A DNA stretch of 64,000 nucleotides from Lottia gigantea (taxonomy: Eukaryota > Mollusca > Gastropoda > Lottiidae), in contig NW_008708752.1 of NCBI RefSeq assembly GCF_000327385.1, positions 313,216 through 377,215 on the forward strand, given 5' to 3'. Shown in pieces: positions 18,001-31,310 of this stretch. Both the position numbers and the translations under genes were made by a program. The notes beneath the pieces are model-generated. The model was not told the DNA's origin, did not search any database, and saw nothing but the letters and a program-made list of their open reading frames with translations. Each line of letters opens with the position of its first letter. Position 1 is the stretch's first letter.

Positions 18001-21000
18001 TTTATGTGAATGACTACAGCAATATTGGATTAGGTTTAAAACAAACATAAATTAAAAGTTCAAATAGGTGTTGTGTGTCCTGTTAAAATCGTTTGTTTAC
18101 CAGTGTAAATTTTTCAGGGCGATTCATTTGGAATGCAGGATATGCAGACTCATCTCCGATCGTTATTGCCAAATATTAATATAAGTTTTGGTGTCAAACC
18201 TACACATGGTGCAAACCACTCACAACAACAACATTCAACTGCTCAGAATACAGCTCACAGATCTTCACCGCCAGGTTTGTCGGCCATTTTGTTTTCATAT
18301 TTTACCTTCTGCCAACTTTCCAATCATTTCCACAAGACTGCAGGTACATGAGACACAGGGTTGAACTTGAGACACAGGGTTGAACTTAATCTTTCTTTTT
18401 GTTATGGTGGCTTTGTATTGCGTTCAAGTTTGCTTCCATATGACATTTTTGCAAAAACCTCTGCTACTTATAAAATTTGTTACATTATGACTAGGCAACC
18501 TTTTCAATAGATGATACTTCTGAAAAAGAAATTATAGAATATCTTCGAACTGAAGACTTTTGGGGAGTTTTAGCTACAAATTATATCTATGGTAAACATG
18601 TACCTGCAGTTTTAGGAACCTTGAACATGTCGCAAAAATTTGGAGGATACCATCAGCTCTGCTCACCAAATTCTCTAGGTTAAGCAGATTTCAAAGCCTT
18701 GTACTTCACAAGAGGTAGTTGCACCATTTGAGACTAGATGCACTAGATAAACGTTGTATATTTCTATCATTATGTCATGTGTTATTGTCCCTATAGTACT
18801 TTTAGATGTTGAAATTTATATTTTACTTCAGTAGTCTTCCATGTACCTAATTTTTTCAGTTTTTTTCTTAACAATTTATTTTATTTTCTGAAATGACCTT
18901 TGAAATAATTGAAATTTTCTTTATATTTAGTTAGAAAGAGCATTCGAAATCACGCTTTAGGCACATAATTCAGTTAGCATGACTGATTGAGAAGCGTCAC
19001 ATAGTTAACTTTTCTAGATTTGATAATTTCAAAATCATGGCAAATTTCTCCTGAAAATTCACACAATTACTCATTGCTTTAAGGTTATGCCAAGTCTTAA
19101 TCTGTTTTTATATGGCTTCCCAGATATATCTCCTACTATAAAAAATTGTCAAAGATTTTTCCTTAGAATTGATTACAATATCTGGATTTCTAAATCATCC
19201 ATCCAGTAATGATTTCTGTTAAAATTTTAAAATGACGGAATCTAAAAAATCAGTTTTAAAAGTAAACAGATTTGGACTTGGCATTGCTGAAAGCTGAAAG
19301 AGATTCAAAAGGGGTTTCTGGACATCTAGGTTCTATTTGTGCCATGATATTTGTGAAAGTGTGGTCAAGTTAAGACCAAGGAAATATGTGAGGTTCAAAT
19401 AGAAGCTAGATGTATTCCTAATGTCAAGGCTGAGGAAACATCTTTTGAATCACTTTAAGTAATGAGATTGTGAATGTACATTAAATTTGTGTACATAGAC
19501 CCGCACTTAAAATAGTCTCTAACCAAAATCATATCTGCTCCCATTCATACTTAGAAAATCATTTTGATTGATGAATGGTTTTATTTTTGTTGCGTTAGGT
19601 TGGCCCAAAACTTCGTCTTGCGGGGACATGGGAAAGTGGATATACAATGATCCAGCTATTTTATCGTCCAGAAGTCTCTCTGATGGTATGTTACCATACA
19701 TGATTGACATTTTATTATCATCATCATCTTCATAACATCGCACCTTATCCCTCTTCTTGTTTTCAAGTTTACTAAATGCTTCTATGTCTTAAAAACTTAA
19801 TTTAAAGTCCATCTAGACATTGGCATAATCTACTGGTCTTGAGTGATGACTAGGGCACATTGACAAATGTTAAGGTTCCGCATTAGTCAAGTCAAATATG
19901 ATCTCTGTTGGTTTCAAAAACAGAATTCATCTGATGATCTCAAAAGCACTCATGATGGATACAAATCAGTAAAGCTTGTTGTATACATATTGGACAGCAT
20001 CAATGAAGCACAGTTTACTAGAAAGAACAATGACAGAATGAGAAAGTATATTTGAAAATGAGACAAATCATGATGTATTTTGGAAAACAATGCTTGAATT
20101 TTAGACAAAAACTTTTAGATATGAAACAATTAACTCACTATCCAATATAATACCCAGCTAGAATTTTAATACCAGCTTTATTGGTGGTTTTAAATGGCAA
20201 ATACAACATAAGATGAGCCATTGTTAATTAATTATTGAGTGACCTTTTGAACAATCTGATGAAATTTCAGTTCTAGATGTATCATTTTGTGTTTTCCTTT
20301 GGACTATTTCACTCACCATCTTTGATCTGACAAGATTTTATCCTGAAATATTTACTGTCACTTTTATTCAAACCAATCAAAAACTGTTTTAAGGAGGCGT
20401 TTGACAATGAATATCCTAGCCTCTTATTGAATAGTAATTTGCTACCTTCAATCACCCTAATCTCTTATTTAGGTAGTATGCAATATATAAATATTTTGGC
20501 AGTTCATGGATGGCAAATGGAGTTGCGTAAAGAAAAAGCACATTAGAAAGCATCTAGATATGCATTTTAAACAGATTGTACTAATAATTTGATGATATTT
20601 GTCAAGTATTTCTGTTATTTGACCCTTAGAGCATTCAGTAAACTTGAATATTCATTCACATGATACATAATTATTGTGGTTTCTGTTTTGGGCATCCACA
20701 CATGTTCCGCAAGGACAGGCTTGCAGTTGTGTCCCTTATATCACAGTTTCCAAAATTTAATAAATGTTGAGCTAACATCTTCTCATGTATGTTGTGTGTG
20801 CATGTTTCTGATCAAGATATAAAAATTTAGAGCACTTTTGTAGTTCATTTGTGCACCATAATGATGAGTTTTCACCACCCTTGTCAGTCATTTTTATTTC
20901 CTTGGAATATTTAGGAAAATTAATGAAATTCAATGAAAATTATTCTCCATTTTTTCCAATCCTTTTTTAACTATCATTCAATAATGAATAATTACTGAAT

Positions 21001-22235
21001 GAAAATTTTGGCTGGTCATTGCATATGGAAATGATAATCAAATTTGAACATATTAAATTGTAGACGAACTATGCATTTTATTTTCTGTTTGAAAGTGATA
21101 TCAAAATTTGATTTGTACTCTATCATCTGATGAGATTATTTTGATTTGAAAGTAAAAGTAGTTGTAGTCCTTCAACTTAGTTGTAAATTCCCATATAATA
21201 TAGAAATTAAATAGCATTTTACAGATATTGTAATTTAGAGCATGGAAACATGAATAAAAATGGTACAAAGCATCTGGACTACTAAAATTTACAACAACAA
21301 TAAATTTTAAACTTACGTTAATGTCAAATTCCTAGTTCTTTTGTAAATTATTTTGTGTGTGATTTATAGCTGAAAGTATTTCATTTATCTATTATTAATT
21401 GGTGTTCCAATGTCAATATCTTGTATATTTATAATTTCAGGGTCTAGTCTAGGAGATCTAGCACCACACTGGTTAAATTCTATTCATCAATTAACAGAAA
21501 CTGATAGTCAAATACCTATTAGCAGTGGTCGCCTCCCATTTTCACAACAATACGCAATGCGTAACCAAGCATGGCCTCAACAGACACACAATCCACCACC
21601 AGGATTCAGGACAGCCGGACGTCCCCACCACACACTGACACAGCACACAGAAGCACACACTTTAGCAGAAGGTAATTTGAACAGATAGTGTTAAAAAATT
21701 CAAAATTAATTGTCATAAGTAGTCATTTTGGCAAACCAAGTGGTTAAGTGATAGCAGTGTGTGCACATTATAATGCTCTTGACAGTTGGAAATCTAAAAA
21801 AAGAGTAGGCTAATTGGGTTGTCCTGGCAAAATTTCCCTCATTGCACACTACATGGTGTTGCAGTCTTCATTAGCCCAAAAAGGTGCAGACAAGTAAGAC
21901 TTAAAACTCCATTCATTTGTAATTTGAATGGATAAGTTGTAAAACAAATAGAGTAGAAATAGATTATCATTTACCAGTAGTGTTACTAGCAAAATGATGA
22001 ATGATTGCCAATTAAATAAAATTATTCTTATGCTGAAGTCTTAAGGCATTAACTATGTTTAATGCAACATGTGTAGTCATGGCATAATGTTTTAGGCAAT
22101 TCTGCTCAACATATTACCTAAAATCGAATCAGATCAAAGATACTGAATTACTTTCATGTTTCTGTATTGGCCCAGATGCAATTTTGACATGTGTTTTTTT
22201 AATTTATCTTTATTTTTCTTGCAGGATTACAGTAA
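12056..22235 (+). CDS. CNOT4: CCR4-NOT transcription complex subunit 4 (RING E3 ubiquitin ligase)
   Basis: E3 ligase associated with the CCR4-NOT deadenylase, acting in mRNA and co-translational quality control. Exons: 12056-12082, 12273-12341, 12587-12789, 13080-13233, 13571-13735, 14198-14265, 14463-14564, 14947-15267, 15722-16059, 16481-16603, 16929-17195, 17723-17892, 18118-18274, 21441-21671, 22225-22235. All are in phase, giving 801 residues. The C4C4 RING is at residues 10-52 (CPLC, CTC, CRFC, CPAC), the RRM (VVQKNLVFVVGLSQR, GPSASGYVTY) covers about 105-185, and a CCCH finger follows (C-x8-C-x4-C-x3-H in CSHFLKGTQCLKSDCMYLH). The long tail is rich in P, S, N and Q, with polyglutamine runs in exons 11-13 and the conserved DWQAAFGF block in exon 10. 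The last exon carries only GLQ and the stop, so the end is the least certain part. The 3.2 kb intron 13 shows no exon-like block. Confidence 0.93.
13738..13797. repeat. 20-bp tandem triplication starting in the CNOT4 exon 5 donor
   Basis: Three copies of aagttttttttaaaattctt (the last slightly changed) start inside the donor itself: exon 5 ends at 13735 and the donor reads gtaagtttt. The repeat therefore duplicated the intron-side half of the splice site. Confidence 0.85.
17842..17880 (+). repeat. CAA/CAG-rich polyglutamine tract in CNOT4 exon 12
   Basis: A CAA-dominated trinucleotide run coding glutamine broken by H, R and P; a shorter run lies in exon 11 near 17147-17168. Such runs are prone to length change, and this tail is poorly conserved between phyla. 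Confidence 0.8.
21715..21880 (+). repeat. Possible tRNA-derived SINE fragment
   Basis: The stretch gtagtcattttggcaaacc then aagtggttaagtgat resembles the 5' half of a serine-type tRNA with an A-box-like region. Body phrases (cttgacagttg, gaaatc, ggctaat) recur in CNOT4 intron 5 near 13905-13970, and ttccctcattg-cacac wording recurs near 16860. The copies are too diverged to be certain. Confidence 0.25.
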
Positions 22236-25200
22236 ATTAAAATTTCAAGCTATTTTGTGCTTTCAAGCTCCATTTTTTTCTGTCTTATAATTTCTAAGCA
22301 TGCAGTATTCTTACTTATTTAGAAAGCATACAATTTATGTTTTATGATTTGAATTTATGAAATATTGATCAACTTCTATCTTTACGACAATGGCATGCAC
22401 CATTCATCTTGTGACTTTTATTTCAATTTTGAGTCTCAATCATTTAGACCTTCTGGCTAGTAACCAAGTTACATTGGCCACTATTATATTTTACTGACAA
22501 AAATTCCTGAAATATTTGTGCAAAATGCATTGGTTTATTTGAACGATAAAGTGTTTGAGTGATTGAGACTTCAAAGAAAATAAATAATTGAAGCTTAAAT
22601 TTTGAGCTGAGCTTAACCAAGGATATTGAATCTGGTTGGCTGAAATTATGTTTATTATTATGTTATTGTTAGAGATTTAATATGTAGGATTTTGACTGCA
22701 TCTTAAGTGCTAATTACCAATGGTTCTTAAATGGATCCATTCTTTAAGGGATCTGCCCCTTGAAATTTAATTTTTAGATGTTTTGAACTTATTGAGCATA
22801 CAAGCTTACAAATCATTTCATGATGTATTTGGAAAAGTGATCTCCAAAATTTTAGAAATATTTTGTTGCAAGGAGATTTTTTCATTAAGCTCTTAGACGA
22901 CTGAGCTAAATTCAGATCCGTCTGCCATTGTCATAAAGTTGATCTTCGAGCAAATCGAGTAATAGTTTAGGCTCACTTATTTGTGGTAGGTTAGCGAAGA
23001 AAACCCCGCATTTCGTGCATTAAATGCATACTGACTTAATTATATATAAACTCGTTAGACATTAAAATAAAGTGCATGTCAGATTTTACTTCTTGTGGAA
23101 AAAGGGAATGCTTCAATTTCTTTAAATGTTACTTATTTAAGCCATGATTAAATTCTTTGTGAAGAAACTGAAAAAGGCTAAAGGAAGAATAAATGATAGA
23201 CGATATTGAAGGACATTGGATTAAGACCCATTATTGATGTTAAAATTGTTCCTTTGTTGAATTGAGAGTGTTTTCCACAAAATAGGTCTTTCGTTGGATG
23301 AAGAAATATGAACATTATATAAAAAGAAAATAGACTTTAAGACCAATCTAATTGTAATTTATAAAGTATTGTTGGTGGAAAATATTATATCTATTATTAT
23401 TATTAACTACAATCTGCTGTATGGAAAATTAAAAAAAAGTCAAGGACCTATATTTGTGTTATATATCTTGATTTAATAGTTGGAGATGAATTTTGCTGTA
23501 TTATCAACTTAACATATTTGACACGGATATGAAGTTTTGTGTGGCAGCTCCGCGCCAATTAGATAACAAATTTGATATAATTTGACTGGCATCAAGAAAC
23601 ACCCCTAAATGTTACAAATGAACTCTTCTGATCATCATTTACTCTTCATGTTAATATAAAGTATGCATGTGTGGAAGAGTTCAATTAGAAGTTGAGTTGA
23701 TAAATAGATGACTTGCACTCTATTTCCAGCCTTACCTGCATTAATTCAACTACATGACATTTTGTAATTGAAAGACTATTTTCTTAAATGTGATACAGGT
23801 CCATGAATTCAAGTCAAGTGATAAGCACATATGTTTGCTGTATGTGATGACTGCTCAATTTCATACCACATCCAGACATAAAATCTCTAAGGCTTCACAA
23901 TGTCAAGCTATTACCTTGACTGCAATAGCCACCCTTCTTGTATCAAGGAAGTTTGTAAATGCATTTGATTGGATTGTATGTTAGTGAATATAACCAATCA
24001 TAGCCCTTGACAGACTGTAAACATTGTGACTTATTGTATCAAGAATTAACTCTATTTCATTTACCAATGAAAATGAAATAAATGAAGTTGGCCGTCCTAG
24101 CTGACTATGCTATAGAAACCTGCAAAGATGATGCAATATACCTCCATTGTAATCATTAAAGTAGACTATAAAAAAAATTGTTTAAAATTGCAATAAGCTT
24201 TATTTATACAATATAAAACATTTAATATGATTTACATGAGGTCTGGTCAAATAAAAAATACTAGAATAACAATCCACATTTAGCACTATTGAGCTATGTT
24301 ATTTTTATTATTTATACAAAGTTTTCTGCAAATTACAAAAAAATTTGAATCATAGTTTAAATATGACAAATTCAAATTCAACTTGCAAATATATTTAAAG
24401 TTCTTAAGTCACTTGAATTTCGTTAAAGTCTTTATCAAAATTAATTCCCTTTTCAGGAACGCATCAATCAATTATATTCCTGATCATGAATTCAGATAGT
24501 GAAAAAAAATTGTGCACTCTCAGAAAACTTGACATTCACAAACAAGTAATTAAAGTCACAAATCCAAAGACTTTGAAGTGATATACATAGATTATTAAAA
24601 CAACTAAACAGTTGACTAAATATTTGCTGTTCCAGCTGATACAGCTTAATTCTAGCTATTCAATACATAGCTGACTTTTTCTCAGACAATTTAGACTCAT
24701 GACAATAACAGCATGTAAGGTTTACACTGCGCTATAACAGATATCAGATTTGTACTCTGAAAAGTGACACAAATAACTTAAGACTATAAGTATTTTAAGT
24801 TTACCAAAAATACTGGTTGTGTATACACGTAATACAATTTAATATATATGATATAAAACAAGAGCTAAAGGCCACCAGACACAGGGAGAATTTGGCGCGC
24901 CACTTGCTCACTCCACTAATTTCCGCATACGCTCAATGCTCGTCTCAGATCAGCCATTAAAACATGACAGTCAAAATGGTGGACTACTACAGTGACAGTT
25001 CAAGTGATGAGAGAATTCAGTTGTTTTTGTTGTTAAAGGGATGGTAAAGAGGTTTTCTAATTTTCATACCGATGCCTGTGGTTCTTGCAATTCCACTAAA
25101 ACTAACGTGTTTTAATTAAAATAACACAACGTGCTATTAGTCCAGAGTAAATATTGCTGTTCCATTTTCTCTCCATGTGCAGGGACCTTTAGTTATATAG

Positions 25201-27057
25201 CTCGTATCACAGAGAATATGAAGATGAAAAAAGAAAATATGACAGCACAATTAAACTTAACTACTAGTATTCTTTAAATTTCATGGTCTTGTTTTTTAAA
25301 TTGAAGAATAAAAAATTTGTATGTATAAACTGGAGATCTGAATAAAAACATTCAAAAATAAATAATTTGAAAATGCCCAATTTGGCAAGAATTATGCAGT
25401 TCATCCAGATAATTTTCATCACTGAATATTTTTCTAAGCATGAATGGATAATTGAATTCTCACTACATCCTTATATAGAATATATCTGAATACCATAATG
25501 CATGGTCTTTCCCCAAGGCAAGCTACTACTATTCAAGGTCTTCCATCAGAGCAAGCCATTTAAATTATATTAACCTTTCTGTCTAAATGTTTTGATTGAG
25601 TTAAAGGTGGGTGATAGTAAGATATATAGAATCAGCCATTACAGAGAATTTACATTTGGTTCTCTTCAATGCTGCTAATAAAGCAAAGAAAAGTAACATG
25701 AATAAAATTTACTTTGTACACAACAATCTATATAATATGTATTATAAAGAATCACTTTTCTACTTGCAATCCATGATCTTAAGTAATTGTTATATAACAC
25801 ATGTTCAAAGACATTTAAATTTCATCCAATTAAATACTCTTCTAAAATAAATATTATTCCAGATTACAAGATGTTTAAAAATTTCTATGCGATTTGCTGA
25901 AATCATACTCTTGAGAATGCAGGCTGTGGTACAGGCCACACAAAATACCTGTTCTGAAACACTTGTTTTTGTCAATATCTATTTTAGTTTATGATAGAGA
26001 TGAGATAGGGGGCACTACTCAGTCAAATTATGACACAATCTGAATAAAATTTCAATCAAATCATGAATGGTGAATGTGGCAAAAAAAACAACAGAAACAT
26101 TGAGATGTGCATTCAAACCAGACTGAAATTTTATAGAATTGTTTGTATGGAGACAGTTGCATCCCAGCTGTCACGGATCAAAGATAAATGTGATTGCACA
26201 AAAACATGGACGAAATTGTGATGAATAAGTAGCATTTACCCACAAAATTATCAGAAAAATACATTTATCTAGTTTATCAATATTATGACTTAAAAAAATA
26301 ATTTCAAATAAAAATTCAAGCAAAAATAATGTGGTATGAAAAAGTGAAAAACACAAGTTAAAATATTTTTGATTTTTTGGCCTTATAAAATCTTTTTTTC
26401 ATTTAAGTTTAGGAATAATAAAGTTATTCCATTTTTTGTCAAATTCACATTTCAAACCCCACAAAGACACCACTTTCATTACAATAATTAGGATTTTATG
26501 TGCAGCAAGGGGCCAAGAGTTAATTTCACAAAAGAAGACTAAAAATTTCCAGATTGACAAAGGAATTTATCTCATAGATTGATATAAATAATTTCTACCA
26601 AATTCTGGTATTTGATCAATCATAAAACTGTTAATGTAACAAAGTGAAATGTCAGATTTTTAAAATTTATGCAATTTAAGATTGAACTTGAACTTTTGTG
26701 AAGTGGTCTTGCCACCTTGCATGTATTTCGATCGGTGAAAACACTTAAAGGCGTATAATGCGCCAAATATCACTGTTTATAAACAGTTCCAAAAGAAACC
26801 TTTGATGTAAGGTTTTATTTTTTTCTGTTGGCTGGTCAGATTTATGGTAAAAATTGATTGTAAGAATTTATTGTTTATTGTTTGTAACTCAATACAGGCT
26901 TAATGCTTCTGCCTTGATTTTGAAGCTACATGCCAATATTATCTACATCAAAAACTGATCAGAAAGATTCAGACAAAAAACAGTGAGGTGGACTGGATTA
27001 AAATCCACATCTACAAAGCTTAACATAATAAAAAAAATTCCCTCAAATTTCAACATT
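22236..27057. other. CNOT4 3' UTR and intergenic stretch
   Basis: No open frame here looks coding. The first part should be the CNOT4 3' UTR; plus-strand AATAAA candidates occur near 22579, 23064 and 24073 and cannot be ranked. The right part must hold the 3' UTR of the minus-strand transporter, with AATAAA candidates (tttatt on the plus strand) near 26813 and 26868. The genes converge here. A MITE-like element lies at 24864-25192. Confidence 0.6.
24864..25192. mobile_element. Non-autonomous inverted-terminal element with a nested family B fragment
   Basis: The left end ctaaaggccaccagacacag and the reverse complement of the right end (ctaaaggtccctgcacatgg) are imperfect inverted repeats. No frame inside could encode a transposase. 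From about 25033 to 25115 it contains the 5' part of family B (ttaaagggatggtaaagagg). Family assignment is open; the end wording is Harbinger- or hAT-like, but no clear target duplication was found. Confidence 0.45.
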
Positions 27058-30000
27058 TCAAGAAAATTCTTGATCACTGAAATCTATCAATCTTTTATAT
27101 TCTCCATTCGACTCCTTTTCTGGTTTAAACTGTATCTTGGGTTGTCGACTTCGAGTACTCTCTGTCAAACCATTGGTATATGTTGGAGATTCAATCAGAT
27201 CTAGGGGTAAAACATCATCATCATCTCTTAAAGGTTCAAAACCATCTCTTGATGGAGTATGGATCAAGCTTATAGTCTTTTTACTGGATGCCACGTTCTG
27301 CATGATGATATAAATTATAAGGGAAATGGATCCCCAGACCAACATGGAGTACATGAGCGCCATTTCTGACTCATGACTACAAATATATCCAGTTATAAAG
27401 GGAACAATCATCTCACCCAATGATGATCCCACAATTAAAATTCCAGTGGATTTCCCTGTCAGAGGAAAGTAATGATCAGCCCAAGAAATTCCGGTCGGAA
27501 ACAAGGAAGACATTCCTAATCCAAGAGTCAAAGTTCCAATCCACAAGAAAATATCGGATTTCAATGTACCAAAACATAATATTATAGCTCCAAGAATTAT
27601 TAGAAATAAGTCTGCAATGAGCATACATGGTGGTGAGCACAGTTTCGCTACCAAAATAGCTATACCACGACCAGCAGCAATCGACCCCCAAAATGCAGAG
27701 GTCACTGTGGCTCCTTCCTGCTCTGTCCAGTTCATTTGTTTCACAGAAAATGTTGAAAGTAGTCCTCCATATGTAACCTCCATACCAACGTAAACAAAGA
27801 AAAATAAGAACAGTAATGTCAGAATGACAATTCTAAACGTGGCTGTACCTTGACGAAGTTTGTTCTCCTTTTCCTCTTGAGGTGTTGGGACATCTTTGTG
27901 ATTTTCCTTACAATACAATACAAGAAACATAATGGCATTGACTGCCAGCAGCAGTCCAATTATCATGTAGGCAAACTGTATGTTGGACATGTTTGACAAA
28001 GCATTGAGAGCAGAGTTGAAGAGATCGGCAGAGGTAACGTCTGGTTTTTTATAAGTTGTAGTATTGACAGAGCTGTTCGTTGATGTAATTGCAACTTCAC
28101 TTGTAGATTTGACTGGAAAGTCAGTAATCATTTTTGACGCTGATGTGGTTGTTGCAACTGTAGTGGAAGTTTGAGGCGTGGGTGTTGGTGTGGAAGTGGT
28201 TGTTGTAGGTGTTGTTGTAGATGTTGGGGTGGTTGTTGTAGGTGTTGTTGTAGGTGTTGGAGTGGTTGTTGTAGGTGTTGTTGTAGGTGTTGGAGTGGTT
28301 GTTGAAGTGGTTGTTGTAAGAACCTGGGTAGTAGTTGTAGAAACTGGAGTTGGTGTTGTAGTAGCTTCAGTTGTAGTTGGTTCTAGAGTTGTGGAAGTAT
28401 TATTTTCACCATCATTAACCACTATTGTAGATCCATTTACAGAAATAGTGTAATTTAACGATTGAACCATTGTAGTTGTTGAAAACTCTTTGGAATCTTC
28501 TTCAGATTTTTTTGCTTCTTCCTTTCCTTTTTTCAAATCCTTTGAAAGATCACTGCCATCTGGATCCTTTCCTGATGAATTTGTTATTGTAGGTTTTTTG
28601 GGTAATGCAGCTGGAGCTATTGTTGTTGATTTAGTCAAATTAGAATTCTGAAGGATGGTCTCTAGATCAGAACTGTTAGTCACATTATTTTCACTATCAG
28701 CCAGTCTTTTTACTAAATGATGTTCCAAATTTAAATTGGATTTTATGTCTTCTAGATCAACCAAAACTGGTGAGTTACCTTGATATGGATGATTTTTGAT
28801 AACACTATTGTTGTTAGCCTGAGCTAAGAGTTCTGGATTCATTAGAAAAGGTTCTGCTAATAAAGGAGCAATACATGCTCCAACACCAAAAGCAAAATGA
28901 AGTAATTGCATGTATGGTGCACTTTTTCTCCCCCATATTTTGATACACAACACATTACCACCTACAAGAGAAACCACAGTTAAATATTTTATATTTTAGA
29001 TATAGAAAATCAGGTTTTTGGTATGAGTGTTTTCTTTATTAATATTCCCTAATCCAACGTGCCCATAGCAAACAAATACCATACGGTTTTTACTTACTGA
29101 TCAGTTGTAACCCTTTTTTAACATTGATAGACTGAATTCCCTTCTGACTAGGAACTTATCATTCAAAATTAGAAAATCATTAGCTTAAAAAAAACTACAT
29201 TTACATTTGCTCAGCTGCAAGAACAATACCAACTCTTTTAATAATCAAAATATTGACATGTGGTTCTCATATAATCAAATAAGATAGTGGATCATATCCA
29301 ACTAGGCCCACTTCGACATGCAGTTGGTGAAACGATTAACTTTCTAAATAGATCTTAATTCAATATAATTGCAAAGCTAGTATTATGAAAATTGCTTTAA
29401 AACTATGAGCTAATTCACTTTTTTCTAGATCATAAGAGTTAACAATAACAAGGGGATTATAATTCTCAACTGTAGCAAAATGTCTAACATCATTTATTGC
29501 TCATATACCTACATACCAAGTATTATTGAAAAAAGGTTGCAAAGAGAAGCATCTGTGGGATTGCATTTTCAATATACGATATTACAGGGGTTAATATTTG
29601 AATACTTCCACATATTTATAAAACTATATTCCATTATATCTTCTTACCTGTGTCTAATACTCCCATAGAAATTCCTTGGAATGCTATCATAATAGCTAGA
29701 ACAGTTAAAACAGTACACCATGGTGCTACTGTAGTAGCTATAGAAGTTAATACTAGAGTATAGAAGAGTAATAGTAGTTGGTCAAATTTATCAAATAAGA
29801 ATCCACCAATAATAGAGCCTAGTAAATAACCCAGTGATCGGGCTGTGAATATGAGTAATATTTGAGATACATCTGTATTAACTCTATGTGATAGATCTAA
29901 TAATGTTGGCCCTGGTATAGCTATACATAAACCCTGAAATTATAACCATAAATAATAAACATTAATATTTTGCTACAAACAGAATACTTATACATGTACA

Positions 30001-30606
30001 TGTATTGTACTTCATTTCTCTGAAGTTGTATTTCTCTTGACATAGATGTATTTGATTGGGTTTATATTGTGCTGCCATAACATATTCCCCAATTCACAAT
30101 ATTGTAATAGGCATTCTGATCTTCAACCAGACCTAACTGGTAATATAGGTCAATCAGCTTTCTTGAGTCAAACCCTAGGAATGTACAATTTTCTACCCCT
30201 CCCCCATTTCAATCAAGAAAGGACTTCAAGTGCTTATCAAATATATTATTTTGATATTGAATTTGAGTTGCCAGGATCACTTATATTCCCCCTCCAAATT
30301 TAATATTATGTGGTACCGTACCGATATCGAATGATTGATAGATAATGATATACAGTGTCTGTGCCCCTTTCCCTTTGATATCTTACAACAATTTCATAAT
30401 AAGTAATTCACAGGTATTCACATAATTAAAAATTTCAAACTTACCAAAGCGAAAAATGCAACACACAACACAACAGTTTTAATAAATTTCCTTGACCAAT
30501 TTGATTGTGTAGATTTTTTATTTCTCTTGGATGCTGTAGATGAACCATCAGACAGTAAACCTTCCTGATCAAATAATATTTGTTCATCATCTGCCTCTTG
30601 CATCAT
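27058..30606 (-). CDS. MFSD4: MFSD4/NaGLT1-like major facilitator transporter with mucin-like loop
   Basis: Membrane transporter of the MFSD4A/MFSD4B (sodium-dependent glucose transporter 1) branch of the major facilitator superfamily; substrate not shown. Exons: 30445-30606, 29648-29933, 27058-28961, in phase, 783 residues. The start MMQEADDEQ follows an acceptor at 30692, so a 5' UTR exon lies upstream. The cytosolic N-terminus is about 35 residues. Family marks are LCIAIPGPTLLDLSHRVNTD, RSLGYLLGSIIGGFLFDKFD, GISMGVLDTGGNVLCIKIWG and LLHFAFGVGACIAPLLAEPF. About 287 residues (190-476) then separate that segment from the next membrane helix (FAYMIIGLLLAVNAIMFLVL). The loop has many N-x-S/T sites and a Thr/Pro-rich stretch at about 339-426. 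In human MFSD4A the same loop is about 60 residues. The C-terminal half has the expected helices, AAGRG and SSLFPTGISWADHYFP. The gene is divergent from glutaredoxin. MFSD4A and MFSD4B cannot be separated by eye. Confidence 0.88.
28132..28395 (-). repeat. Coding minisatellite for a Thr/Pro-rich mucin-like tract
   Basis: On the plus strand this is a run of short units such as ggtgttgttgtaggtgttgg and gtggttgttgta. Read in the gene's frame it gives TTTTPTPTTTPTTTT-type sequence. It is in frame throughout with no stop and is likely to vary in length between individuals. The tract would be heavily O-glycosylated and extracellular. Confidence 0.9.
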
Positions 30607-31229
30607 TTTGAAAGATTTTGGGATTTATATATTTGTTACAAATATCTTATATTAAGACCATCTTTAATATCCTGTACTGATTTACTACAACCTGAAATGA
30701 GATAATAATCAAAAATATCAATTCAATTATTAATTTGGCTTATATTTACCATGTTTAAGGCTGACAGAAGACATTCCAAGACAATGGCATGCAATTGAAT
30801 ATATTATTTTGAATATTTGAGAAATGACAGAACAAAATTAATGTAATCTTGGGATAGGCTTAACTAACTGTGTCATGTTTATTTATTGACATTAGAATAT
30901 GGAGAGACAATATTGAGGTTTACAAATATAACCTTATATTGACCAATCATGAGAGGATTGAGACGTTAAAACGTCCATAATTAATATGTCATTCGGAATC
31001 TTGTGTATTATGCCAATGAGATGAGTAGGCTTTGACAGTTTTGACACATAAATTTTATTTTCATCATGTTACAGAAAGAACTTACACACGATGCACTCGA
31101 ATCAAGGATTGTCGACATACAGACCAAAATTTTAAAAAGTCATATCTTCATTTGACAAAATGTTTTTGTAAGTCTAACAGACTTTTATTCCACGTCAACA
31201 AATGGAATATATATCATACTTATGTCAGA

Positions 31230-31310
31230 AAAAATAACACATCAAACCGGAAATAAGACGACGCGAAACTAGGGGGAAGTAACTCTCACCTTTTACTTCC
31301 GGTTAGATGT
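31230..31310. promoter_or_regulatory. Probable divergent MFSD4/glutaredoxin promoter with ETS-type sites
   Basis: Between the outward-facing genes lie two opposed ETS-like motifs: CCGGAA at 31247-31252 and acttccgg at 31295-31302. They flank a CpG-bearing stretch (aagacgacgcgaaact) that stands out from the AT-rich surroundings. Paired ETS/GABP sites are typical of TATA-less bidirectional promoters. Both genes have coding exons preceded by an acceptor (30692 and 31953), so untranslated first exons near here are expected. Confidence 0.5.

Noticed and set aside
18490-21400. Extra exons in the large CNOT4 intron
   Set aside because: Short open frames exist but none has both splice signals and residues resembling CNOT4.
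21733-21770. Serine-type tRNA gene
   Set aside because: Only the D-arm side resembles a tRNA; no anticodon stem or T-arm follows. At best a SINE fragment.
28178-28453. Plus-strand open frame rich in V and G
   Set aside because: It is the antisense of the threonine-rich minisatellite in the transporter exon; the repeat keeps several frames open.
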